From: an uncultured Actinomyces sp.
Lineage (GTDB): Bacteria; Actinomycetota; Actinomycetes; Actinomycetales; Actinomycetaceae
Assembly (NCBI GenBank): GCA_902773415.1
Contig: CACYEE010000122.1
Location: 1-12,761, forward strand
Direction of reading: 5' to 3'
Length of the DNA stretch: 12,761 nt
In this document: positions 4,846 to 10,970 of the stretch, piece after piece
Numbering within the stretch: position 1 is the first letter of the stretch
How the letters are laid out: each line of letters begins with the position of its first letter
Notes under the pieces: generated by a model
Database searches by the model: none
The model's input: only the letters and a program-made list of their open reading frames with translations
Told to the model about the DNA's origin: nothing
Position numbers and translations under genes: made by a program

Positions 4846-7800
4846 CTAGAACCGGAAAGCGTCAAGCTCCTCGATCCAGGCACCGCGGGCGGCAATCTCC
4901 GTGTCGAGCGTCAGCGCGTATTTCTCGGGCGCGTCGAGGAAGTCCTCGAGCGGCGGCAGGTTGAAGATCGCGGCCTTCTGGGAGAAATAGCCGGAGCTGG
5001 AAACGAGGTAGGCGGGAGTGCCGAGGAACCCGAGCATAAGGGCCGTGTGGTACGAGGAGGCAAGCCCCGCCCAGATGCCGCGCACGGGCGCGAGTTCGGC
5101 GGGAAGGCCGGCTCCCGGCTGCCATTCGAGAGCCGTCCGCGCCGTGGAGATGACCTCGTAGCGCGCGAAGGGGAAGGCTTCGGCCATGTTTGCGGTGCTG
5201 CGCAGGGAGTCATCGATGATTCCGGTGCGGTCGGCGTAGGAATCGAGAAGGAGGGCGCGGCGGCCAGTGGCGGCTACGTCGGGCAGGATCGACCGCCAGC
5301 GGCCGGCGCTGTCGGGGCCGGTGTATCCGGTCGTATTGACATGGAGGGCGACCGCGCCGCCGTCCGGTTCCGTTCCGCCCGCAGCGGTGCCGCAAGGCAG
5401 GGGCACGGGCGAGCCTGCCCATTCCTGGAGGACTTCGGTGAGGTCGTCGAAGGTGAAGCGGATGTTTGCCAGTCCGGCGCGCGTAGCCAGATCGGTGGAG
5501 AGGTAGTCGCGGAAGCCGAGAACGCGAAGGGGCAGGCCGGAAGCATGGAGCGAGGCAAGCCCGGCGACTCCCGCCTCGTCGACCTGGAGGCCGGAGGCGA
5601 ACACCGAATCGGGCTCCCAGCCGGCGGCGACGGCAGCGAGGCGTTCGATGTGCGCGGCGCCCCAGATCGCGTTGATGTATCCGCCGCCGACGATGTGCAT
5701 GGCGGCGACGGGTCCGCACGGTTCGAGCCTCGCGAAATCCGCGGCCCGCGCCGGTTCCTCGGTGCCGAAGGCGAGGATGTGCGGGGTATGCCAGCGTTGA
5801 AGGTCGGCGAGGCGGCCTGGTTCGGAGAGGGCCTGGGAGGGCACGAGCAGGATCGGCACGAGGTCGCCGCGCGCGGCCCAATAGCGATGCACGTTCTTGT
5901 TTTGGAGGATATCGCCGAAGTTCGAGGTGCCGTCAGCCCCGTTGTACAGCAGGACGACGCGGCCGGCGCGGAGGGCCTCGGCCGTTTCGTGCGAGGCCCA
6001 ATAGCACAGGCATGGACTTGGCGTGGCCGCTGCGGCAGGTTCGGGCGACGCAGGACCGCCGTCCTGACGCGCCCGGGCATTGGCCGCCTCGCAGGCCGCT
6101 TCGGGAAGCGCGGGAATCGCCTCGAGCCGGATGTCGCCGGCATCGACGCCTCCGTCGAGAGCGACGGCGTCGCGGATCTTCCCGCTTGCGGCCGTCGCCT
6201 CGACGCCGGCGAGATACTCCGGGGAACAGCCGGCAATCGACGCGGCCGCGTTGGTGCCGTCCGAAGATTCGGAGAAGACGACGCGAATCTCGGAGGCGGC
6301 GCGAAGCGCGGTCGCGTAGCGGTCGACGGCCTCGTTGCCGAGAGCATCGTCGACGACGAGCAGGCGTGCGGGCGCGAGCTGGACGGCGAGCTGGCCGAGC
6401 TGCCGCGTGAATTCCAGGCGCGGATCGATCTCGATGCGCCAGCGGCATACGGAAGCGGAGGCAGGAATCTTCGCGCCGCAGTCGCGCTCGCCGCGGAAAT
6501 CCTCGGTGACGAGAACGGCGGCGCGTTCCCCGCGCGTTTCGGCCTGCCACGCATAGGCGGCGGCAGCTTCGGACAATCGCGGCGTGACGATCAGAAGATC
6601 CGGATTCGCGGGGAAGGCGTTGACGGCCTGCCAGTAGGCGTGCCGGGCGAGAAGCTGGAGGCTGTACTCGAAAAGATTCTTGACGGGGACGGATTCGGCG
6701 AGCGTTTCGGTGCGTGCCGGAATCAACGGCTGGAAACGGTGGGCGAGTTCCCAATGGGCCGCAGGAAGATTCCGGGCGTTGGGAAGGGCCGCGATGCGGG
6801 CCGCTTCGGCAGCGGCCTCGTCGGCGGCCCTGCGTTCTTCGGCGGCCTTGCGCGCCGCCTCTTCCTCGGCCCGGATCCGTGCCGCCTCGGCTTCCGCGGC
6901 CGCGATTTCCTCGGGGGTCGGAGGAGTGGGCACAAGCCCGGCCTTGCGGGCGAGGTTGCGAACGCTCGCGTACCCTGCACGGAACAGAAGAGAATTGTTT
7001 CGCGCATAGGCGATGGCCCGGCGGGCAGTCGACGGTTCAGGCGTGGTTTCGCTATCCGGTATTTCCGGTTCGGCTTCTAGTTCTTGGTTCTCTTCGGGAT
7101 CCGGTGCCGGTTCGGGCTCGGGTCCCATCTCGGGAGGGAAAATGGCAGCGAGGGCGGCCTCGACTTCGTTACCCAATTGGCGGGCCTCAAAGACCGCAAT
7201 CTCCTTATCGCCGAGGACTGCGGCTTTCGGCAGGAGACTGTCGGCGTGGGCGACGCGCAGCGAGCCGAGGGAGCGCACCTGGTAGAAGAAGCTCGTGCCG
7301 GGTGCCGTCACGTGGTCGATTCCCCCGTCGAGCGTCGCGCAGTTCCAGGCCCAGTCCTCCGGGCCGAAACCCGATTCGGGGCGGCAGACGGGGTACGGGA
7401 AGCCTTCGGCAACCCCGCGCGTGGTCATCATGAAGGCGTCCCACAGGTTGATGCGGTTGAGGTGGCCGAGGCGGGTGCGGTCCTCGCCGCAGGAGAAAAC
7501 CTCGGAATAGGTGAGGGACAGATCGAAGGTGAGCATGTGCTCGGGGTGGACGACGCAGTCGCCGCCAAAGGTTTGGATGCGTTCGCGGGCGGCGTGAATC
7601 CAGTTGGGGGAGACGAGATTGTCCGCATCGAGCACGCCCACGCAGGGGGCGTCCGTCGCCGAGATGCCGCTGTTGCGGGCCAGCGAGAGGTCGCCGTGGT
7701 CGGTGGGAATCACCTGTACGCGCGTTGCGCGCGAAAGCAGGTCGGAGTCGAGAATCCGTTTGACGGCGCTCCGCGTCGGCGCATCCGCCTTGTCCTCGAC

Positions 7801-7932
7801 AATCGCCACTTCCGTCGTGACGAGCCGGTCGGCGGCCTCGTCGATTGCGGCGGCAAGGGAACGGAAAGTCGGCAGCATGAGCCGGCCCTCGGAATGGGTG
7901 GTGACGACGATGGCAACATCAGCGGTGGACAT
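4846..7932 (-). CDS. Fusion: GT2 glycosyltransferase, coiled coil, pyruvyl transferase
   Basis: The product has 1028 residues. Residues 1-240 are a GT2 domain with VAIVVTTHSEG, ARNSG (86-90), LDADN (101-105, the DxD-type motif) and FGPEDWAWN (189-197). Residues 265-300 are Pro/Glu-rich, and 340-383 form an Ala/Glu/Arg coiled coil. Residues 395-620 alternate strands and helices like a Rossmann or GT-B half domain (DLLIVTPRL, ARLLVVDDA), which I do not recognise. Residues 658-1028 resemble polysaccharide pyruvyl transferase: LLYNGADGTSNFGDILQN, HIVGGGYIN (746-754), GFRDYLS (806-812) and SSYHTALMLGFLGTP (959-973). That family ketalises sugars with phosphoenolpyruvate. One protein may both add and decorate a sugar; this is inferred. 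The gene stands alone, flanked on both sides by repeats. ATG 7932 has TACAAT 6 nt upstream. Confidence 0.87.
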   Translation of the reverse strand: MSTADVAIVVTTHSEGRLMLPTFRSLAAAIDEAADRLVTTEVAIVEDKADAPTRSAVKRILDSDLLSRATRVQVIPTDHGDLSLARNSGISATDAPCVGVLDADNLVSPNWIHAARERIQTFGGDCVVHPEHMLTFDLSLTYSEVFSCGEDRTRLGHLNRINLWDAFMMTTRGVAEGFPYPVCRPESGFGPEDWAWNCATLDGGIDHVTAPGTSFFYQVRSLGSLRVAHADSLLPKAAVLGDKEIAVFEARQLGNEVEAALAAIFPPEMGPEPEPAPDPEENQELEAEPEIPDSETTPEPSTARRAIAYARNNSLLFRAGYASVRNLARKAGLVPTPPTPEEIAAAEAEAARIRAEEEAARKAAEERRAADEAAAEAARIAALPNARNLPAAHWELAHRFQPLIPARTETLAESVPVKNLFEYSLQLLARHAYWQAVNAFPANPDLLIVTPRLSEAAAAYAWQAETRGERAAVLVTEDFRGERDCGAKIPASASVCRWRIEIDPRLEFTRQLGQLAVQLAPARLLVVDDALGNEAVDRYATALRAASEIRVVFSESSDGTNAAASIAGCSPEYLAGVEATAASGKIRDAVALDGGVDAGDIRLEAIPALPEAACEAANARARQDGGPASPEPAAAATPSPCLCYWASHETAEALRAGRVVLLYNGADGTSNFGDILQNKNVHRYWAARGDLVPILLVPSQALSEPGRLADLQRWHTPHILAFGTEEPARAADFARLEPCGPVAAMHIVGGGYINAIWGAAHIERLAAVAAGWEPDSVFASGLQVDEAGVAGLASLHASGLPLRVLGFRDYLSTDLATRAGLANIRFTFDDLTEVLQEWAGSPVPLPCGTAAGGTEPDGGAVALHVNTTGYTGPDSAGRWRSILPDVAATGRRALLLDSYADRTGIIDDSLRSTANMAEAFPFARYEVISTARTALEWQPGAGLPAELAPVRGIWAGLASSYHTALMLGFLGTPAYLVSSSGYFSQKAAIFNLPPLEDFLDAPEKYALTLDTEIAARGAWIEELDAFRF

Positions 7933-7938
7933 GCGCCA

Positions 7939-7944
7939 ATTGTA
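7939..7944 (-). promoter_or_regulatory. Candidate -10 box (TACAAT) of a leaderless promoter
   Basis: TACAAT matches the TATAAT consensus at 5 of 6 positions. It is followed by 6 nt (TGGCGC) and the ATG at 7932. No Shine-Dalgarno sequence is possible between them, so the large fusion gene is probably translated from a leaderless mRNA. No clear -35 is visible. Confidence 0.6.
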
Positions 7945-7969
7945 CTGTGCCGTCTGGCCTTGCGCGATT

Positions 7970-8046
7970 GGGCTGCCTCATGAGTGCATGTACGCCTCCG
8001 GGGCGAGAAAAAGGGACAGGCGAGGGGCTGTCTTATAAGGGCGCGG
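7970..8046 (+). repeat. Two further GGCTGTCTCA-type modules
   Basis: GGGCTGCCTCATGAG begins at 7970 and GGGGCTGTCTTATAAGG at 8024. Both face right, away from the large fusion gene. Between them GAAAAAGGGACAGG (about 8006-8020) is a weak match to the AAAGGGGACRGACT block. The 7970 copy shares the CTCATGAG palindrome with the copy at 3158. These copies are more diverged than the pair around rfbB. Confidence 0.5.
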
Positions 8047-8113
8047 CCACCGTGGGGTATCGGATTGGGGAGCGTGTTCGGTCGCTTCGTTCCTCTCGCA
8101 GTTTCTTCGCTCC

Positions 8114-8143
8114 GGTTTCGCGCGAGCAAGCTCGCGCGAAACC
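8114..8143. repeat. Perfect 14-bp-arm palindrome with AA loop
   Basis: GGTTTCGCGCGAGC (8114-8127), AA, then GCTCGCGCGAAACC (8130-8143) would form a very stable cruciform or RNA hairpin. It lies about 105 bp beyond the stop of the tandem-GT2 gene. No T-run follows on either strand, so it is not a classical terminator. It may be another repeat family or a transcript 3'-end stabiliser. The rest of 7933-8247 shows no gene. Confidence 0.7.
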
Positions 8144-8165
8144 TTCCGCTCGTTGCCGTCCCCGA

Positions 8166-8196
8166 CGTATCAAAGGGGTCTGACCCCATTGATACG
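8166..8196. repeat. GTATC...GGGGTCTGACCCC...GATAC palindrome
   Basis: CGTATCAAAGGGGTC (8166-8180), a central T, and GACCCCATTGATACG (8182-8196) pair at 14 of 15 positions. It is the best-preserved member of the family also seen at 4701-4767. It lies 52 nt downstream of the tandem-GT2 stop, where it could form the 3' hairpin of that operon. Confidence 0.75.
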
Positions 8197-8247
8197 CTCG
8201 TTCCGCCTTTGCCAGCGCTACGATCCTGTCCGAGACGGTCCCCGGCC

Positions 8248-9984
8248 CTAGCGCAGAAGCCGTGCGGCGAGCATGGCGAGCCCGGCTCCAGCGGCACCTT
8301 CCCCGATGGCGGCCGCCGCCTTGAGCGTGCTTTCGGCGGCGTCGGTGAGCAGGGGGGCTTCGGTTCCGATGCCGTTCATCCGCTTCTGGATGTATGCATC
8401 TGCGGCCCACGGCATGTACGGGTCGCGCCCGCGCCAGCTCCAGCGGCCTTCGATAAGGTCGAGCTCTTCCTGGTTCACCTGGGGTTCGCGGCTCATCGAC
8501 TCGAAATGCCATGCGCGCACGTCATGCATCCAGACGAGCCTGTATCCGAGGTGCCGGATCTTCTCGCACAGGTCGACGTCGTTGAAGCTTCCGGGGAACA
8601 GGAGGGAGAAACCTCCGGCTTCCTCGTAGACGTCGCGGCGCACGGCAAGGCAGGCGCCGGTCAGGGCAGTGACCTCGTGATCGACGAGGAGTTCGCCGAA
8701 GTATCCGTATTCAAAGTTGCTTGCGCCGCGATAGACGTGATTGTATTCGTATCCGTTCTGGGCGAGCCCGGCATGCTGGATCGTGCCGTCCGAGTGCAGG
8801 AGGCGCGCGCCGGTCGCGCCGACGTCGGACTCGCAGGCGACGGGTGCGCACAGCCGCGCCAGGAAATCCTCGCTGATGATCTGCATGTCGTCGTTCATGA
8901 AGACGAGGATGTCGCCGGAAGCCGCAAGGAAGCCGACGTTGCACTTGTCGGAAAAGTTGAAGGGCTTGGAGTATTCGACCTCCGTCAGGTGCGGCCCCCA
9001 GATCGAACGCAGCTCGCGGAGAATCGACTCGTCCATTCCGCTGTCGTAGACGGCGACGAATTCGACGTCGACGCCTTCGGACCTCTCGCGCAGGGAACGC
9101 GCCATTTCGACAACCATCGAGCGCCACTGGCCGAATACGAGGGCTCGCGTTCCGCGGGTCGGCACGATGACGGAAATCCGCGTGCCGGTCGGGCATGTCC
9201 GTTCGATGTCGTACATGTGGGGCAGGGGAATGATCTGCCCTTCGGCACCGCGGGCGAAGGCCTGGATGGCCTTCCACGGCAGTCCCTGGCGGTCGAGGTG
9301 TTCCTGGACGGCCCTGATGCCGGCAAGCGTCGAATAGTCCTTCGCCCCGGTGTCTCCCGCAGCCGAGCCGGGGCGAATCCTCCAGTGGTAGAGCACTTCG
9401 GGCACGTGAACCACCTCGTCGGCCAGCTCGGTCACGCGCAGCGCCAGGTCGTGGTCCTGGGAGCCGTCGAAACCGGCGTGGAAGCCCCCGGCTTCGCGCA
9501 CGAGGTCGGCGCGAAGAACCGACAGGTGCCCGACGTACATCATGTGGCGCAGCAGTTCGGGCGCCCAGTCGGGTTTTCGGTTCGTGTCCGTCAAGGAACC
9601 GTCGGCATGGATCTTGTCTTCGTCCGTATAGACGTATCCGGCCTTCGGATGGGCGTCGATGGCGGCGGCGACCTTTTCGAGGGCGGTCGGTACGAGAAGG
9701 TCGTCGTGGTCGAGAAGCGCGATCCACTCTCCGCAGGCGAGGGCAATCCCGTCGTTCGAGGCGGCGACGATATGGCCGTTCTCGGGGCGTTCGACGACTC
9801 GGATGCGCGGGTCGGCCCCTTCGGCCTCAAGGAGCACGGCGGTGACTTCGGGTTCGCGGGAGGCGTCGTCGACGAGAATCCACTCCCAGTCGGCGAAAGT
9901 CTGGGCGCGCACCGAATCGATGGTCGTCTGAAGGTCTTCGGCTTCGGGCCTGTAGACCGGCGTGATGATGGAGAACCTAGGCAT
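8248..9984 (-). CDS. Tandem two-domain GT2 glycosyltransferase
   Basis: The 578-residue protein contains two GT-A domains. Domain 1 (about 1-240) has FSIITPVYRPEAEDL, LVDDAS (37-42), ASNDGIALACGEWIALLDHDD (75-95, with DHDD as the metal/nucleotide motif), YVYTDEDK (117-124) and GSQDHDLALRV (174-184). Domain 2 (about 268-500) has ISVIVPTRG, FMNDDMQI (362-369), LTGACLAVRRDVYEEAGGF (441-459) and FNDVDLCEKIRHLGYRLVW (467-485). Tandem GT2 proteins of this kind extend O-antigen and cell-wall glycans, often adding two sugars or alternating linkages. It has no membrane span apart from a small Ala-rich C-terminus (551-578). Its ATG overlaps the upstream stop by 8 bp (ATGCCTAG), with AGAGGG 6 nt before it, so it is the second gene of an operon. 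The linkage formed cannot be read from sequence. Confidence 0.93.
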   Translation of the reverse strand: MPRFSIITPVYRPEAEDLQTTIDSVRAQTFADWEWILVDDASREPEVTAVLLEAEGADPRIRVVERPENGHIVAASNDGIALACGEWIALLDHDDLLVPTALEKVAAAIDAHPKAGYVYTDEDKIHADGSLTDTNRKPDWAPELLRHMMYVGHLSVLRADLVREAGGFHAGFDGSQDHDLALRVTELADEVVHVPEVLYHWRIRPGSAAGDTGAKDYSTLAGIRAVQEHLDRQGLPWKAIQAFARGAEGQIIPLPHMYDIERTCPTGTRISVIVPTRGTRALVFGQWRSMVVEMARSLRERSEGVDVEFVAVYDSGMDESILRELRSIWGPHLTEVEYSKPFNFSDKCNVGFLAASGDILVFMNDDMQIISEDFLARLCAPVACESDVGATGARLLHSDGTIQHAGLAQNGYEYNHVYRGASNFEYGYFGELLVDHEVTALTGACLAVRRDVYEEAGGFSLLFPGSFNDVDLCEKIRHLGYRLVWMHDVRAWHFESMSREPQVNQEELDLIEGRWSWRGRDPYMPWAADAYIQKRMNGIGTEAPLLTDAAESTLKAAAAIGEGAAGAGLAMLAARLLR

Positions 9985-10891
9985 TGCGAACCCTCTTTGC
10001 GAGGTTTCCTGCCTTGGAAGCGGCCCATTTGGCGGTGGCGAGCGGGCTTTGGCCCGTCACGGTGTTCAGCAGGGTCGAGGCATAGCGGCGCGCGCCCCGG
10101 GGTTGGCTGAGGATTGCCTGGGCAATCGCTTCGGCCTCCTTCGCGGAGCGGACAGCGGAAGCCGAAGCGCCTTCGGCTCCGACTGCGTGGTCGCGAAGGG
10201 TCAGGAGGTCGTAGCGGTCGGCTTCGGCCTTGGCAAGGAGGGCTTCGCGGCGTTCACGCACGTATTCTTCATGTTTGGCGAGGCGAAGCCGTTCGGCGTG
10301 GGCATCGTTGACAGGCGCGTAGTCGTTGAGGGGCCGCGCGGAGAGGGGTGCATCGGCAGCGGGGCCGGGGCGTGCGACGACAAGGTATTCCGCTTCGAGC
10401 GCGTCCGCGCGGCCGCGAAGCCATTCGACGACGGTCCCGGGAATCTCCGCGTCGCCTTCGACTCCTTCAAGGGGGTCGACGAGGGTCGCGGCCGCCGTCA
10501 TGTCGCCGTAGCCCGCCTGCCGAAGAATCGCGGCGACGGCGGAGAGCGCAAGCGAGGAGGGGGCGACGGTGCGTCCGAGAAGAAGTTCGAGGCGGCGCGA
10601 GCCGTGCAGCGGATTCCTTTCGAGCACGATGAGCGTGCGGTTCTCGCGGGCGAAACCGGCGAGCGTTGCCGAATCGGCGTCCTGAAGGGTTCCGGGCAGG
10701 ACGATTGCCGTCGCATCCGCGGGAACGTCCGCGTCGGGGGCGACGCGGACGAGTTCGACCCCGACGTCGCGGAGCATGAGAGCCAGTCCGTTGTCGTTTC
10801 CGGCCTGGACTGCCGGGCCTGTCCCGGCACGGTGGGCGATTTCGGCGGCAAGCGCTTCGACGAGCGCGCGCGACCAGTTCGTGGATGTCAT
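9977..10891 (-). CDS. Methyltransferase-like protein, probably degenerate
   Basis: This 304-residue protein is not firmly recognised. Residues 25-175 follow the order of a class I methyltransferase fold: AGNDNGLALMLRDVGVELVRVAP, ATAIVLPGTLQDADSATLAGFARENRTLIVLERNP, a region like LRQAGY (123-128) and a final strand AEYLVVARP (166-174). The usual glycine-rich SAM-binding loop near the N-terminus is not visible, so it may be catalytically inactive or a structural partner. Residues 195-240 are a charged helix (HAERLRLAKHEEYVRERREA), and the basic C-terminus ends at residue 304. It heads an operon with the tandem-GT2 enzyme and overlaps it by 8 bp, so the two products probably work together. GAGGAGG lies 4 nt before ATG 10891. 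Another nucleotide-binding fold is possible. Confidence 0.8.
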   Translation of the reverse strand: MTSTNWSRALVEALAAEIAHRAGTGPAVQAGNDNGLALMLRDVGVELVRVAPDADVPADATAIVLPGTLQDADSATLAGFARENRTLIVLERNPLHGSRRLELLLGRTVAPSSLALSAVAAILRQAGYGDMTAAATLVDPLEGVEGDAEIPGTVVEWLRGRADALEAEYLVVARPGPAADAPLSARPLNDYAPVNDAHAERLRLAKHEEYVRERREALLAKAEADRYDLLTLRDHAVGAEGASASAVRSAKEAEAIAQAILSQPRGARRYASTLLNTVTGQSPLATAKWAASKAGNLAKRVRNA

Positions 10892-10895
10892 GTGT

Positions 10896-10922
10896 CCTCC
10901 TCACAGCGTGCCTTCTACCCTA
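10896..10922 (-). promoter_or_regulatory. Strong ribosome binding site and candidate -10 box
   Basis: On the minus strand TAGGGT (10922-10917) is followed about 14 nt later by GAGGAGG (10902-10896) and then ATG 10891. This gives a short leader of about 20 nt with a near-perfect Shine-Dalgarno sequence. It contrasts with the leaderless-style starts elsewhere in the window. The -10 call is tentative; the ribosome binding site is clear. Confidence 0.6.
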
Positions 10923-10958
10923 CACGAGGGCGCGCCGAAGAACCGGAAGTGAGGCTGA

Positions 10959-10964
10959 TAGCAT
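10959..10964 (+). promoter_or_regulatory. Candidate extended -10 box (TGATAGCAT) of a leaderless promoter
   Basis: TAGCAT, preceded by TGA in the extended -10 arrangement, is followed by 6 nt (GGCGGC) and the ATG at 10971. The start codon is independently supported by the typical GT4 opening MRILQVSAHYPP. The divergent -10 for the neighbouring operon lies about 40 bp away, so the two promoters share a 79-bp region. Confidence 0.55.
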
Positions 10965-10970
10965 GGCGGC

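Noticed and set aside
4795..7080. Open plus-strand frame of 761 codons opposite the large fusion gene
   Set aside because: The product is Gly/Arg/Asp-rich low-complexity sequence without motifs; the minus strand has well-formed GT2 and pyruvyl transferase domains over the same bases.
7984..10110. Open plus-strand frame of 708 codons opposite the tandem-GT2 gene
   Set aside because: It starts inside repeat sequence, crosses an operon junction and shows no domain; the minus strand has two complete GT2 domains.
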